From Photorhabdus noenieputensis (lineage in GTDB: Bacteria > Pseudomonadota > Gammaproteobacteria > Enterobacterales > Enterobacteriaceae): a stretch of DNA of 64,000 nt. The notes below the pieces were generated by a model. That model saw nothing but the letters and a program-made list of their open reading frames with translations, did no database searches and was not told the DNA's origin. Made by a program: the position numbers and the translations under genes. Position 1 is the stretch's first letter. The number at the start of each line of letters is the position of its first letter. Below are positions 9,295-19,271 of the stretch, piece by piece. Where the stretch lies: the NCBI RefSeq assembly GCF_018448935.1, contig NZ_RCWC01000004.1:62001-126000 (forward strand), given 5' to 3'.

Positions 9295-10578
9295 ATGAAA
9301 AGACAATTCTCAGTGGCTGCTGGTGTTGTGGCCAGTTGTGTACCATCATTATCTCAGGCTGCGGAAGGCGTTGTTGATAAAGCGGATAATGCTTTTATGA
9401 TGATTTGCACTGTCCTTGTTTTGTTTATGACCATTCCGGGAATTGCTCTGTTTTATGGTGGATTGCTACGGAGTAAAAATGTTTTATCGCTAATGGCTCA
9501 GGTCATGGTGAGCTTTGCTTTAGTATGTGTATTGTGGGTGATTTATGGTTACAGCCTGGCTTTTGAGCCAGGGAATGGTTTTTTCGGTGGTTTTAGTCAA
9601 ATGATGCTAAAGAATTTGGCATTCACTGACTTAAGTGGCAATTTTTATCAGCTAATTTATGTGGCATTTCAAGGTTCTTTCGCTTGTATCACAGTTGCTT
9701 TGATTATTGGTGCATTAGGAGAGCGTATTCGCTTTTCGGCTTTGCTAATTTTTAGTGTGCTGTGGTTGACATTTTCTTACCTGCCTATGGCGCATATGGT
9801 TTGGGGTGGTGGTGTACTTTCGCAGGATGGAGCATTGGATTTTGCTGGTGGTACGGTTGTCCATATTAACGCTGCTGTAGCTGGATTAGTTGGTGCTTAC
9901 TTGCTAGGAAAACGTACTGGTTTTGGGAAAGAGGCATTTAAACCACATAATTTGCCGATGGTCTTCACTGGTACTGCTGTGCTCTATATTGGTTGGTTTG
10001 GTTTTAATGCTGGTTCAGCGGGTGCTGCTAATGAGATAGCTGCTCTGGCATTTTTAAATACTATTGTGGCGACTGCCGCCGCTATCCTGTCATGGGTTTT
10101 TGCAGAATGGCTTTTCCGTAATAAACCGTCGCTTTTAGGGGCATGTTCAGGCTGTATTGCTGGGTTGGTTGGTATTACACCTGCTGCCGGAATGGTGGGG
10201 GTTGGTGGTGCATTAGTCATTGGTCTGATCGCTGGTTTTACCGGACTTTGGGGGGTGGTGGCGTTAAAACGATGGTTACGTGTTGACGATGTATGTGATG
10301 TATTTGGTATACACGGCGTATGTGGGATCGTGGGTTGCCTCCTGACTGGGGTGTTTACGGCGAAATCTTTGGGAGGAACCGGCCATGCAGAGGGTATAAC
10401 CATGTTGGAGCAAGTTGGTATTCAGGCTTTTAGTATACTGGTTTGTGTGGTTTGGTCAGTTATTGTTGCCTTTGTTGCTTTTAAAATAGCAGAGCTGTTG
10501 GTAGGGTTGCGGGTTACAGTTGAAGTTGAAAGGGAAGGATTGGATATTAATTCTCATGGAGAGAGTGCTTATAATTAA
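9295..10578 (+). CDS. amtB: Ammonium channel AmtB
   Basis: AmtB conducts ammonium/ammonia across the inner membrane and is gated by GlnK. The protein has a signal peptide (MKRQFSVAAGVVASCVPSLS) and eleven expected membrane helices. The twin-histidine pore residues are visible in GGTVVHINAA and FGIHGVCG, and the phenylalanine gate region in FQGSFACIT. The start at 9295 gives 427 residues, like E. coli (428). An in-frame ATG at 9259 overlaps the glnK end and has a better AGGAG, so a 12-residue longer precursor is possible. It is downstream of and probably translationally coupled to glnK. Confidence 0.95.
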   Translation: MKRQFSVAAGVVASCVPSLSQAAEGVVDKADNAFMMICTVLVLFMTIPGIALFYGGLLRSKNVLSLMAQVMVSFALVCVLWVIYGYSLAFEPGNGFFGGFSQMMLKNLAFTDLSGNFYQLIYVAFQGSFACITVALIIGALGERIRFSALLIFSVLWLTFSYLPMAHMVWGGGVLSQDGALDFAGGTVVHINAAVAGLVGAYLLGKRTGFGKEAFKPHNLPMVFTGTAVLYIGWFGFNAGSAGAANEIAALAFLNTIVATAAAILSWVFAEWLFRNKPSLLGACSGCIAGLVGITPAAGMVGVGGALVIGLIAGFTGLWGVVALKRWLRVDDVCDVFGIHGVCGIVGCLLTGVFTAKSLGGTGHAEGITMLEQVGIQAFSILVCVVWSVIVAFVAFKIAELLVGLRVTVEVEREGLDINSHGESAYN

Positions 10579-10591
10579 GTTGTAATATTAA

Positions 10592-10644
10592 AAGGCAGCA
10601 ATAAGACTATAAAATGTGATGCTGATTTCTTAGTTTGCTGCCTT
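10592..10644. terminator. Hairpin between convergent amtB and tesB
   Basis: AAGGCAGCAA (10592-10601) pairs perfectly with TTGCTGCCTT (10635-10644). The 33-base loop is long, but the hairpin sits between the two stop codons and is a plausible bidirectional terminator. Confidence 0.5.
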
Positions 10645-10650
10645 ATTCAT

Positions 10651-11514
10651 TTATCTATTGCGTTTCCTAATCAGACCTTCCTGTACAGTGGAAGCAACAA
10701 GTATCCCTTCACGATTATAAATTTGTCCCCGAACAAAACCTCGGGCACCGGAAGCTGACGGACTATCTATAGCATATAGTAGCCAGTCGTCTAGTTTAAA
10801 CGGGCGGTGGAACCACATAGAATGGTCAATTGTTGCTATCTGAATATTTTTTTCAAGGAACCCAACGCCATGTGGCTGTAATGCTGTTGGCAGAAAGTTA
10901 AAATCGGAGGCATAGCCAAGTAGATATTGATGAATAAAAGGGTCATCAGGCATATCGCCGTTACTGCGGAACCAAACATAGCGTATAGGTTCTTCCGGTG
11001 GACAATTAAATGGACTGTGATATTTTACGGGCCTCATTTCTAGCGGGCAGGGGAAGAGCAGAATGTTCTGCATCTTCTGTGGCAGTAGATGTGACATCTT
11101 TTTCACGATTTCGTTTTGAGGGATAAGTTCTTCTGGATATGGCACATCCGGCATTATATTTTGGTGTTCAAAACCTTCTTCGTGACTTTGAAATGAGGCG
11201 GTCATATAAAAGATAGGCTTGCCATTCTGGATGGCGCTGACTCGCCGGGCACTAAAACTTCCTCCATCACGTAGAATTTCAACATCATAGACGATAGGTT
11301 TGTGACTGTCTCCGGGGCGTAAGAAATAGCTATGGAAAGAGTTGCCCATCCGGTCATCTACAACGGTTTGTTTGGCTGCATACAGCGCCTGACCAATCAC
11401 TTGCCCCCCGAAAACCTGAGGAAAACCGAGATCTTTACTTTGTCCTCGGTAAATACCTTCCTCAATCTTCTCCAATTTCATCAAATTTATCAGATTCTGT
11501 AATGACTTGCTCAT
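10651..11514 (-). CDS. tesB: Acyl-CoA thioesterase II (TesB)
   Basis: TesB hydrolyses a broad range of acyl-CoA esters in the cytoplasm. The 287-residue protein is a double-hotdog enzyme of the same length as E. coli TesB (286). The N-terminal [20 protein letters not shown] and the C-terminal [20 protein letters not shown], containing the catalytic Asp region, are conserved. It is a single gene, convergent with amtB and divergent from ybaY. Confidence 0.97.
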   Translation of the reverse strand: MSKSLQNLINLMKLEKIEEGIYRGQSKDLGFPQVFGGQVIGQALYAAKQTVVDDRMGNSFHSYFLRPGDSHKPIVYDVEILRDGGSFSARRVSAIQNGKPIFYMTASFQSHEEGFEHQNIMPDVPYPEELIPQNEIVKKMSHLLPQKMQNILLFPCPLEMRPVKYHSPFNCPPEEPIRYVWFRSNGDMPDDPFIHQYLLGYASDFNFLPTALQPHGVGFLEKNIQIATIDHSMWFHRPFKLDDWLLYAIDSPSASGARGFVRGQIYNREGILVASTVQEGLIRKRNR

Positions 11515-11764
11515 AATACGCCTTTGTTTTCTATTAGGTTATCGAGAGTACAAGGGATGATTATTGTCTCATTAATAGATGATTAATAAATAACTAAATT
11601 GTAAATGTTTTAAGTCCTGGCAGTAGGGCAATAAAGAATATGAGATTTATTGGTGTTTTATATTCAATTTTTTAATCTATAATTCAAATGATTTAGATTT
11701 AATGGTTTGATATTTCAATTTATTTTAATATTTATACAGATTAGTTAATAACGGAGGAATGTGT

Positions 11765-12211
11765 ATGAAGTTATGGCAGCTCCCCGCTGGCGTATTACTA
11801 GCGGTTGCTTTGGTCGGATGTAATGCCAAAGGTGCTGAGGTAGTAGGTACTCAGGTGGAAGAGATTGAAAATCCAATGAAACGGTCTTTTGTTGAAGGTA
11901 ATATTAATATACTACAGCGTATAGCATTGCCAGCAGATGCTGTTCTGACAGTAGCTTTATCTGATGTATCTTTGCTTGATGCGCCTTCAGTTACTCTGTC
12001 TCAGAAGGTTGAGCGTTTAGGTGGGAAACAATCACCTTTCCATTTTGTTTTACCTTATCAATCAGACAAAATTAAGCCAGGGGCACGCATTGTTGTCAGT
12101 GCTTCTGTTTCGCTGCATAGTCGCTTGATGTTTGTTACAGATACAGCATACGAAGTGATTAATAATGGGAAGACTAAAGATATCGAAATTACGTTGAAAG
12201 CTGTTAGATAA
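11765..12211 (+). CDS. ybaY: Lipoprotein YbaY
   Basis: This is a probable outer-membrane lipoprotein with one YbaY-type (Lipoprot_15) domain; its function is unknown. The signal MKLWQLPAGVLLAVALVGCN ends in a lipobox with the lipidated Cys, and the domain core IALPADAVLTVALSDVSLLD matches E. coli YbaY. It is shorter (148 residues against 190) because the Gln/Pro-rich tail of the E. coli protein is absent. The ATG at 11765 is preferred over 11759 because GGAGG at 11753 is then 7 bases away; the earlier ATG would touch it. Confidence 0.9.
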   Translation: MKLWQLPAGVLLAVALVGCNAKGAEVVGTQVEEIENPMKRSFVEGNINILQRIALPADAVLTVALSDVSLLDAPSVTLSQKVERLGGKQSPFHFVLPYQSDKIKPGARIVVSASVSLHSRLMFVTDTAYEVINNGKTKDIEITLKAVR

Positions 12212-12273
12212 TACATTTTCTTAATTGTATTCACTTGTAATGTGCAATAAATCAGCATTCGGGCCTGCTTGTC

Positions 12274-12302
12274 TTGCTATTTAAGTAGGTATGAATGATA
12301 AT
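12274..12302 (+). promoter_or_regulatory. Sigma-70 promoter of ffs
   Basis: TTGCTA (12274-12279) and GATAAT (12297-12302) are separated by exactly 17 bases. A GC-rich discriminator (GCGCCGC) follows, as in stable-RNA promoters. Transcription would begin near 12309, giving a leader of about 28 bases before mature 4.5S RNA, similar to the processed leader in E. coli. Confidence 0.75.
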
Positions 12303-12337
12303 AGCGCCGCTTTGAAGTTAAAGCAGCACGTCACAAT

Positions 12338-12450
12338 GGGGGCTCTGTTGGTTCTCCCGCAACGCTAACTTGTTAACTTGGTCAGGTCCGGAAGGAAGCA
12401 GCCATAGCAGGGGATGTGTGTGCCGGGATGTCGCTGGCAGAGCCCTCGCC
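12338..12450 (+). ncRNA. ffs: 4.5S RNA of the signal recognition particle
   Basis: This RNA binds Ffh to form the signal recognition particle that targets membrane proteins. The sequence begins GGGGGCTCTGTTGGTTCTCC and contains the invariant apical Ffh-binding region GTCAGGTCCGGAAGGAAGCA. It then continues GTGTGCCGGGATGTCGCTGG to the closing arm AGAGCCCTC. About 113 bases match E. coli ffs (114 bases) over both conserved blocks. It lies between ybaY and hha, as in E. coli. The exact 3' end is uncertain by a base or two. Confidence 0.97.
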
Positions 12451-12542
12451 AATTTTACCAATAACCTAAATAAATTGGTGATTTAAATAAGCCGATAGCA
12501 CTTTACCGGCTCGGATCACTTTCCTATCTGATAAAGACTATT

Positions 12543-12746
12543 TTAGCGAACGTATTTCCATACTGAAGGTGGAATTCTATCATACAGTTTATTCATGGTC
12601 AGCTCAGCTAGGCGGTGATCCGCAGCAGAGTAGAATAGTTCAAGCTCATCTCCTGAAAGTTCATATTTGTTCTTTTCAATCACACGTTCTAGTGTATCAA
12701 TCGTGGTGCATTTTCTTAAACGCATCAGATAATCAGTTTTAGTCAT
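12543..12746 (-). CDS. hha: Hha, H-NS-associated modulator of gene expression
   Basis: Hha is a small protein that binds H-NS and StpA and adjusts silencing of horizontally acquired genes; in E. coli it is also described as the toxin partner of TomB. The 67-residue protein ([20 protein letters not shown] to SVWKYVR) matches E. coli Hha along its length, lacking only the first few residues. The conserved [18 protein letters not shown] is intact. In E. coli tomB lies directly upstream; here that position holds a decayed copy, so Hha persists without its usual partner. Photorhabdus has other members of this family, which is not tested here. Confidence 0.96.
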   Translation of the reverse strand: MTKTDYLMRLRKCTTIDTLERVIEKNKYELSGDELELFYSAADHRLAELTMNKLYDRIPPSVWKYVR

Positions 12747-12856
12747 AATCGCCTTTCTTATTTAACATATATAAAAAATTATTGAGGGAAATATTCAATC
12801 AAATTTTGCTCAAGGAGCAATTTAAATCCTGTAACAGAACGCTGGTTGAGCACTCA

Positions 12857-13180
12857 TTAGTTTTTACCATTCCATAAGTCTGGAAACGATAATCTGAATT
12901 TGTTTCCAGACAAGATGTAACTATATGTATCATCAATACATTTATCAGTTCAAGTGAGAAGGTTGAAATCATCAGAATATTTTATTTTAAAGTACCAAAC
13001 GAAAGTTGATATGTATTCGATCTATTTGTTTAGCTTTAAACTATCCTGAGATGTAAAAATTATTTTCACAACCAGTCTCATCTCTGTGTACTTTGCACTA
13101 GAAGTGCCTCTTGCCTTAGATTCTTACATAAGCATTTTAATTCATCAATATTATGTCATCTTGAGTGAATATTCATCCAT
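12857..13180 (-). pseudogene. tomB: Degenerate tomB (antitoxin partner of Hha)
   Basis: Reading the minus strand from an ATG at 13180, translated pieces follow E. coli TomB in order across most of its 124 residues. MDEYSLK matches MDEYSPK; after a frameshift HNIDELKCLCKNL matches HDIAQLKFLCETL. After another shift TSQDSLKLNK-stop-IEYISTF matches TSAINLQLNELIEHIATF, and KIKYSDD matches KIKYNED. A second in-frame TGA follows, then CIDDTY and SGNK-FR match YLDDTF and SGNRLFR, with about ten residues deleted between. At least two frameshifts, two internal stops and a deletion make it non-functional. The alignment was done by eye from memory of E. coli TomB. It sits directly upstream of hha, exactly where tomB belongs. 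Confidence 0.85.
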
Positions 13181-13754
13181 GCTATGTTGATCTTCCTGTA
13201 TATGCCATGACTTAATTTTTTGAGTTAAACACTAGCATATACACGTATTATAAAATTTTTTTCGAGAGATTATTATTATGTATCTATAATCGTTCTTTGG
13301 GATTATTTATCTTTTTTACAGATAGCTCTGATTTGCTTCTGGTAAATCAGGATCAGCTCTTAACAAAAATTCATGCCTTAACTCAATAAACTATAAATAT
13401 CGGCTAGTATGTGTGAGTTAATATGTAGGTTTATATAAAACAGTATTACTCTCAGATACCAGTAACGGCAGATTATAGCCTGATGGCTACAATAATCAAT
13501 GAATATAACATCATTATTACATAAGTCACTATGTGCTGGTATTGTTTTTTGTCATTTAGTGTAAAAAAAGATAAAGTAATTTTTGTCCGACAACTTTCAT
13601 ATTAATTTTATTAAAGTCACTAATGCTTGGATTTTTAAAGCTATTTTATACTCATAAGTGGTGATCATAATTAAATTTAAACAAAATCACTTAAAAATTA
13701 AGCGGATAGATTAATGATCAGAATCTTACCAGATGGAAGCAGCTATTATATTTA
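13181..13754. other. Gene-free AT-rich region between the tomB relic and acrB
   Basis: About 570 bases have no open frame of useful length. It should contain whatever promoter remains for the hha transcript. Visible structure: an 8-bp inverted repeat GTATATGC/GCATATAC (13198-13205 and 13235-13242), a 7-bp hairpin CTGATTT/AAATCAG at 13328-13350, and a small hairpin TAGCC-TGAT-GGCTA at 13476-13489. No function can be assigned. Confidence 0.5.
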
Positions 13755-13778
13755 AGAAGGCCGATTTGACGGCCTTCT
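13755..13778 (-). terminator. Terminator of the acrAB operon
   Basis: AGAAGGCCG (13755-13763) pairs perfectly with CGGCCTTCT (13770-13778) over a 6-base loop, 19 bases past the acrB stop. The U-tract after the stem on the minus strand is weak (TTAAATAT). Confidence 0.7.
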
Positions 13779-13796
13779 GGTTATTGTTGGTAGCAT

Positions 13797-16700
13797 TTAA
13801 TGAGATTCTGACGCGGATTCAATCTCCTCCGCTTTCTTACTGAAACGTCGTTTTATAACCACAAAGAATACTGGCACGAAAAAGATTGCTAGCGAGGTTG
13901 CTGCAATCATTCCGCCTAATACCCCAGTACCCACCGCGTTTTGAGAGCCGGAGCCTGCACCATTACTCAATACTAGGGGAATAACACCTAACATAAATGC
14001 TAGTGATGTCATTAGGATTGGGCGAAGACGCATTCTTACCGCATCTAGCGTAGCTTCTATCAACCCCTTGCTTTCTTTTTCCATCAGATCCTTGGCGAAT
14101 TCAACGATGAGTATCGCGTTTTTCGCCGACAAACCGATAGTGGTTAACAGGCCAACTTTAAAGTAAACATCGTTATCCAAACCGCGGAATGTTGTTGCTA
14201 ACAAGGCCCCAACGATACCCAACGGTACTACTAGCATAACTGAGAATGGAATTGACCAGCTTTCATATAGTGCTGCCAGACAGAGGAATACCACTATCAA
14301 TGATAATGCATACAGAGCTGGAGCCTGATTACCGGACAAGCGTTCCTGATAGGACATACCTGTCCAGTCAAAACCGATTCCATTTGGTAGCTTAGATGCC
14401 AGCTCTTCCATCAGGGCCATTGCATCGCCGGTACTTTTACCTGGAGCTGCTTCACCCAGAATTTCCATTGATGGTAAACCGTTGTAACGTTCCAGACGTG
14501 GTGAACCGTAGGTCCACGGCTCTTTGGATGTATCTACAAAGGCAGAGAATGGAACCATTTCACCTTGTTTGTTGCGGACATACAGCTTGTAAATATCACT
14601 TGGCAACATACGATAAGATGCTTCCGACTGAACGTAAACTTTTTTGACGCGACCGCGATCAATAAAGTCGTTCACATAGTTACTACCAAACATCGTGCTG
14701 AGTGTTGAGTTAATATCAGCGATGGAAACACCGAGAGCTTCAGCTTTTTCCTGATCGATCCTGAGCCGATATTGAGGAGTATCTTCCTGACCATTAGGAC
14801 GAACACCTACTAACATATCTGGATGCTGTTGTATCATGCCAAGTAATTGGTTACGGGCTTCTGTCAGTTTGTCATGTCCAAGGTTTGCTTTATCAATTAA
14901 TTCAAAATCAAAGCCGGTTGCTGAACCTAACTCTACAATTGCCGGGATGTTAAAGGCAAAAACCATACCTTCTTTGATTTTCTGGAAGTGAGCACTAGCC
15001 CTGGCAACAATAGCAGGTACTTTGTTTTCAGCGCCAGGACGTTCACCCCAGTCTTTCAAGCTTATAAAGCCCAACCCAGTGTTTTGCCCTTGACCACTAA
15101 AACCAAAGCCACTGACGGTAAAGACAGAAACCACACGATCTTTTTCTTCTGTGTTGAAGTAATCGCTTATTTTATCCAGAACTTTCTCTGTTTGTTCCTG
15201 TGTTGCCCCCGCAGGTAATTGAACCATTGTCAGCAATACTCCCTGATCTTCTTCAGGAAGAAAGGAGGATGGTAAACGTGTGAACATGATGGCCATACCA
15301 GCCACCAGGAATACATAAATTACCAAATAACGTCCTGTGTTGCGCAAAATGCGACCAACACTGTCAGTGTAGTGGTGGGTACTTTTGTCAAATATGCGGT
15401 TGAACCAGCCAAAGACGCCGGTCTGCTTGCCGTGGCTACCTTTGGCAATGGGTTTCAACATAGTGGCACATAGAGCTGGCGTCAGGATTAAGGCTACCAG
15501 CACAGATAGTACCATTGCAGACACGATAGTAATCGAGAATTGACGATAAATTGCACCGGTTGAACCGCCGAAGAAAGCCATTGGGATAAATACAGCAGAC
15601 AGCACCATTGCAATACCAACTAGGGCGCTTTGGATTTGTCCCATTGATTTCCTGGTTGCTTCTTTTGGCGATAGACCTTCTTCCTGCATAACACGTTCAA
15701 CGTTTTCTACCACAACAATGGCATCATCTACCAGTAAGCCAATGGCAAGAACCATAGCAAACATGGTTAATGTATTTATTGAATAGCCAAATGTAGCGAG
15801 TATTGCAAATGTTCCTAAAAGCACGACTGGAACCGCAATGGTTGGAATAAGTGTTGCGCGGAAATTTTGGAGAAATAGGTACATTACCACGAACACTAGC
15901 ATAATTGCTTCAACGAGTGTTTTTACCACTTCGTTAATAGAGATTTTAACGAATGGTGTGGTGTCATATGGATAGACGATTTTCAACCCGTGAGGGAAGA
16001 AAGGTTCCATATTTTTTAGCGCTTCTTTTACCGCTTTGGATGTATCCAAAGCGTTAGCGCCTGTCGCTAGTTTGACACCGATACCCGCAGCAGGTTTACC
16101 GTTATATCGGGCAATGATGTTGTAGCTTTCTGCACCTAGTTCCACGTTTGCCACATCTTTCAGACGGACCTGAGAACCGTCAGTATTGACGCGAAGGAGA
16201 ATATTACTGAACTCTTCCGGTGAAGTTAGACGTGTTTGAGCAATGATCGAAGCATTCAGGCGTTGACCTGGAACGGGAGGGGTTCCTCCTAATTGACCGG
16301 CGGCTATTTGGTTATTTTGCGCTTTGATTGCATTTATTACATCCAGAGTCGTCATTTTGTAGTTAACGAGCTTGTCAGGATTTAACCAGATACGCATGGC
16401 ATACTGGTTACCGAAAAGCATTGTATCACCTACACCGGTTACGCGACTTAAAGGGTCCTTGACAGTTGCACCAACATAGTCAGAGATATCGTCCTGTGAC
16501 ATGGAACCATCTTCAGAGATAAATCCGGCAACCATCAGGAAAGAGGTTGTGGACTTATCTACGCGTATTCCTTGCTGTTGAACTTCTTGTGGTAACAGAG
16601 GCATAGCGAGTTGCAGCTTGTTTTGTACCTGTACCTGTGCAATGTCGGGGTTAGTACCTGCTTCAAAGGTTAGTGTGATATTCATGTTTCCAGCAGAATC

Positions 16701-16946
16701 ACTGTCGGAAGACATATAAACCAGGTTGTCGATACCATTCATGTTCTGTTCGATAACCTGAGTAACTGTGTTTTGTACAGTGGTGGCATCTGCGCCGGGA
16801 TAAGTTGCGGAGATAGAAATCGCCGGTGGTGCGATAGTAGGATATTGCGCCACGGGTAATTTCATAATTGCCAGCAGCCCAGCCAGCATGGTGATAATTG
16901 CGATTACCCATGCAAAGATTGGCCGATCTATAAAAAACTTAGGCAT
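13797..16946 (-). CDS. acrB: RND multidrug efflux pump AcrB
   Basis: AcrB is the inner-membrane, proton-driven pump of the AcrAB-TolC tripartite efflux system that expels dyes, detergents, bile salts and many antibiotics. The 1049-residue length equals E. coli AcrB. The N-terminus [20 protein letters not shown] is conserved. The proton-relay aspartates lie in [20 protein letters not shown], and the second TM repeat ends with [20 protein letters not shown]. It starts 18 bases after acrA on the same strand. TolC is encoded elsewhere. Confidence 0.98.
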   Translation of the reverse strand: MPKFFIDRPIFAWVIAIITMLAGLLAIMKLPVAQYPTIAPPAISISATYPGADATTVQNTVTQVIEQNMNGIDNLVYMSSDSDSAGNMNITLTFEAGTNPDIAQVQVQNKLQLAMPLLPQEVQQQGIRVDKSTTSFLMVAGFISEDGSMSQDDISDYVGATVKDPLSRVTGVGDTMLFGNQYAMRIWLNPDKLVNYKMTTLDVINAIKAQNNQIAAGQLGGTPPVPGQRLNASIIAQTRLTSPEEFSNILLRVNTDGSQVRLKDVANVELGAESYNIIARYNGKPAAGIGVKLATGANALDTSKAVKEALKNMEPFFPHGLKIVYPYDTTPFVKISINEVVKTLVEAIMLVFVVMYLFLQNFRATLIPTIAVPVVLLGTFAILATFGYSINTLTMFAMVLAIGLLVDDAIVVVENVERVMQEEGLSPKEATRKSMGQIQSALVGIAMVLSAVFIPMAFFGGSTGAIYRQFSITIVSAMVLSVLVALILTPALCATMLKPIAKGSHGKQTGVFGWFNRIFDKSTHHYTDSVGRILRNTGRYLVIYVFLVAGMAIMFTRLPSSFLPEEDQGVLLTMVQLPAGATQEQTEKVLDKISDYFNTEEKDRVVSVFTVSGFGFSGQGQNTGLGFISLKDWGERPGAENKVPAIVARASAHFQKIKEGMVFAFNIPAIVELGSATGFDFELIDKANLGHDKLTEARNQLLGMIQQHPDMLVGVRPNGQEDTPQYRLRIDQEKAEALGVSIADINSTLSTMFGSNYVNDFIDRGRVKKVYVQSEASYRMLPSDIYKLYVRNKQGEMVPFSAFVDTSKEPWTYGSPRLERYNGLPSMEILGEAAPGKSTGDAMALMEELASKLPNGIGFDWTGMSYQERLSGNQAPALYALSLIVVFLCLAALYESWSIPFSVMLVVPLGIVGALLATTFRGLDNDVYFKVGLLTTIGLSAKNAILIVEFAKDLMEKESKGLIEATLDAVRMRLRPILMTSLAFMLGVIPLVLSNGAGSGSQNAVGTGVLGGMIAATSLAIFFVPVFFVVIKRRFSKKAEEIESASESH

Positions 16947-16964
16947 GAATCACCGACTCCTAAA

Positions 16965-18158
16965 TTAAGACTTTTTCGCAGGTTCAGCTTGGTTCGCAGC
17001 AGATTTTGCATTTAGGTCCACTTCTTCTGCTTTAACCGGTATGCCGGGTTTAATTTTTTGCAAACCAGTAACGATGACCCGATCACCTGCTTTCAGACCG
17101 GAAGTTACTAGCCATTTATCACCAATGGCTTGGTTAGCGGTAATAATGCGTGGTTCAACTTTTTCGTCTGCACCAACCACCATGACAGTAGCTTCACCAC
17201 GAGGTGTACGGGTAACTCCTTGCTGAGGAACTAGTATTGAATTCCGGCGAATACCGTCTTCCAGTTTTGCTCGAACAAACATGCCTGGCAATAACTCTTC
17301 ATTTGGATTAGGGAATATTGCACGGATAGTGATAGAGCCTGTTGTTTCATCTACAGTAATATCAGAGAATTCCAAGTAGCCTGTTTCACTGTAATTTTTA
17401 CCATTTTCCATGATTAGGTGAACTTTAGCCTTACTGTCCCCTTTCTGCACAACACCTTTGGCGATTTCACTTTTAAGACGCAGGTAATCATCACTTGACT
17501 GAGTGACATCCACATAAATTGGATCTAGTTGTTGAACAGTTGTCAGGGCTGTTGGCTGACCAACAGAAACTAGAGCACCTTCAGTTATAGTAGATTTGCC
17601 GGAACGACCACTAATCGGCGCTGTAACTTTGGTATATGCCAAATTGATACGGGCAGTCTCTACAGCCGCTTTTGCTGCCTGTACTATAGCATTCGCTTGA
17701 GCATAGTCAGCGCTGGCTTTATCAAATTCCTGTTGACTAACATAGTTTGTACCTAACAGTGACTTATATCGGTTCACTGTCAAGCGTGCGATCTCTGCAT
17801 TAGCTTGAGCTTTTGCCAAATCGGCTTTAGTACTGTCATAGTCAGCTTGGTAAGTTGCTGGATCTATCTGATACAAAGATGTGCCTGCTTTTACATCGCT
17901 ACCTTCTTTATAATTTCGTTTTAGAATTATACCACTTACTTGTGGACGAACTTCTGCAATGCGGAAGGCTGACGTTCGGCCTGGAAGTTCTGTCGTGACC
18001 ATCAGAGGTTCATTTTTCAGCGTCACGATACCGACTTCAGGAGCCTGTTGATTCCCAGCAACTTGCTGAGAGCCTTTGTCGTTACATCCTGAAAGAGCTA
18101 AGCTGCCTGAGAATACCAGTACTGTAGCCAGAGGCAAAACTCCCCTGTTTATTCGCAT
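16965..18158 (-). CDS. acrA: Periplasmic adaptor lipoprotein AcrA
   Basis: AcrA is the membrane-fusion protein that links AcrB to TolC in the periplasm. The signal peptide ends in the lipobox LALSGCND, so the mature protein is lipid-anchored in the inner membrane. The 397-residue length equals E. coli AcrA. The order is lipoyl half-motif near RPQVSGIILKRNYKEGSDVK, alpha-helical hairpin from about 100 to 170, second lipoyl half, beta-barrel and membrane-proximal domain (GLQKIKPGIPV). Expression is driven by a promoter overlapped by the AcrR operator. Confidence 0.98.
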   Translation of the reverse strand: MRINRGVLPLATVLVFSGSLALSGCNDKGSQQVAGNQQAPEVGIVTLKNEPLMVTTELPGRTSAFRIAEVRPQVSGIILKRNYKEGSDVKAGTSLYQIDPATYQADYDSTKADLAKAQANAEIARLTVNRYKSLLGTNYVSQQEFDKASADYAQANAIVQAAKAAVETARINLAYTKVTAPISGRSGKSTITEGALVSVGQPTALTTVQQLDPIYVDVTQSSDDYLRLKSEIAKGVVQKGDSKAKVHLIMENGKNYSETGYLEFSDITVDETTGSITIRAIFPNPNEELLPGMFVRAKLEDGIRRNSILVPQQGVTRTPRGEATVMVVGADEKVEPRIITANQAIGDKWLVTSGLKAGDRVIVTGLQKIKPGIPVKAEEVDLNAKSAANQAEPAKKS

Positions 18159-18231
18159 AAGTAAACCTCAATATTTTTAGATGTTGACCCTTCAATCCGT
18201 AAAACCATTACTCCATTAATAACAGCATGCT

Positions 18232-18261
18232 ATAATACAAACATACGTGAATGTATGTAAA
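18232..18261 (-). promoter_or_regulatory. acrAB promoter
   Basis: On the minus strand TTTACA (18256-18261) and TATTAT (18232-18237) are separated by 18 bases, each matching five of six consensus bases. The AcrR operator covers the whole promoter, so repressor binding should exclude RNA polymerase. Confidence 0.7.
18236..18259. promoter_or_regulatory. AcrR operator
   Basis: A 24-bp dyad centred on ACATAC-GTGAAT-GTATGT lies between the divergent acrA and acrR genes. It agrees with the E. coli AcrR operator, as I recall it, at 21 of 24 positions. It should bind AcrR and repress both acrAB and acrR. Confidence 0.85.
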
Positions 18262-18287
18262 TCCATTTTAGGTTAAAATTAGAGTGT

Positions 18288-18929
18288 ATGGCACGAAAAA
18301 CTAAACAACAGGCTGAGGAGACCCGGCAACAGATTATAGACGCAGCTATAAAAGAGTTTTCTGAGCGCGGTGTCTCTGCTACTTCACTGACAGATATTGC
18401 CACAACGGCCGGCGTAACCCGAGGGGCGATTTACTGGCACTTTAAAAATAAAGTAGACCTGTTTTCCGAAGCTTGTAGAATAACAGATTCTAAGATTGAC
18501 GAATTAGAAAAAGAGTATCAAGCAAAATATCCTAATAATCCACTCCTGATTTTAAGAACTTTAATCATCCATATCCTGACGTCGGTCATTGATGATCCGA
18601 AAAACCGGCTATTAATGGAGATTTTTTTCCACAAATGTGAGTTTGTCGGTGAAATGTCTGCCTTGGTGGAAGTCCGTCAGGAGCTGTGTGTTGCAGACTA
18701 TGTTCGTATTGAAGAGTCTCTTTCTGATTGTATCGCATCAGGTCAGCTTCCTTATAATCTTCATCTGCGGCGAGCGGCTATCATGTTAAGAGGATTGATA
18801 ACGGGCTTGTTGGAAAATTGGTTATTTGCACCAGATAGTTTTGATATTCAGAAAGAAGCGGAATCGTTAGTAGATAGTTTTATCGATATGCTTAAATATA
18901 GTGGGCATATGAAAATCACTGAAAAATGA
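18288..18929 (+). CDS. acrR: TetR-family repressor AcrR
   Basis: AcrR is the drug-responsive local repressor of acrAB. The 213-residue protein starts MARKTKQQAEETRQQIIDAA as in E. coli AcrR. The TetR helix-turn-helix is at about 30-52 (TSLTDIATTAGVTRGAIYWH), followed by a helical ligand-binding domain. It is divergent from acrA, with its operator in the 129-base gap. In E. coli mscK follows; here an accessory block follows instead. Confidence 0.96.
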   Translation: MARKTKQQAEETRQQIIDAAIKEFSERGVSATSLTDIATTAGVTRGAIYWHFKNKVDLFSEACRITDSKIDELEKEYQAKYPNNPLLILRTLIIHILTSVIDDPKNRLLMEIFFHKCEFVGEMSALVEVRQELCVADYVRIEESLSDCIASGQLPYNLHLRRAAIMLRGLITGLLENWLFAPDSFDIQKEAESLVDSFIDMLKYSGHMKITEK

Positions 18930-19271
18930 AGAACCGGAATAATAGAGGTAAATTCTATTTTGGTAATTGCTAACAATGTGGCTAATGGCAAAAAGTCATT
19001 ATCTTATGCTCTTTTTTTATCTGTTGTTATATAAGGGATGAGACTGAGAAACTAAGCTGAAAATATGTTTAATATCAGATACTGTTGCCGGTTTTGTCAG
19101 GGAAGCGGTCAAAGAAAGGCTATAACCTAAGGCAAATGTTGAAACTGGTTGATAATGCTGAAATCAGTACATTGATTGAATTTTCCCTACGGATTTTGCA
19201 GGTAGAGTAGACAAAGTACTAAGTGGGAGTAGTGTTAAGTTGCTGGCTGCAATGTTAAGAGATAACCATCT
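18930..19271. other. Region between acrR and the biotin transporter operon
   Basis: These 342 bases have no complete gene. Short open stretches on the plus strand look coding-like (DTVAGFVREAVKERL near 19080, then FPTDFAGRVDKVL near 19190). They are interrupted by stops and match no family I can name, so they may be relics or chance. No BirA operator (TTGTAAACC with its inverted partner) was seen before the biotin genes. Confidence 0.4.

Noticed and set aside
9984-10403. 139-residue minus-strand frame inside amtB
   Set aside because: It is antisense to a conserved channel gene, Pro/Thr-rich from reversed codons, and has no family resemblance.
12878-12911. 10-bp inverted repeat GTCTGGAAAC/GTTTCCAGAC as a terminator or small-RNA hairpin
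   Set aside because: It lies inside the decayed tomB frame, has a 14-base loop and no T-run on either strand, so an independent function is not supported.
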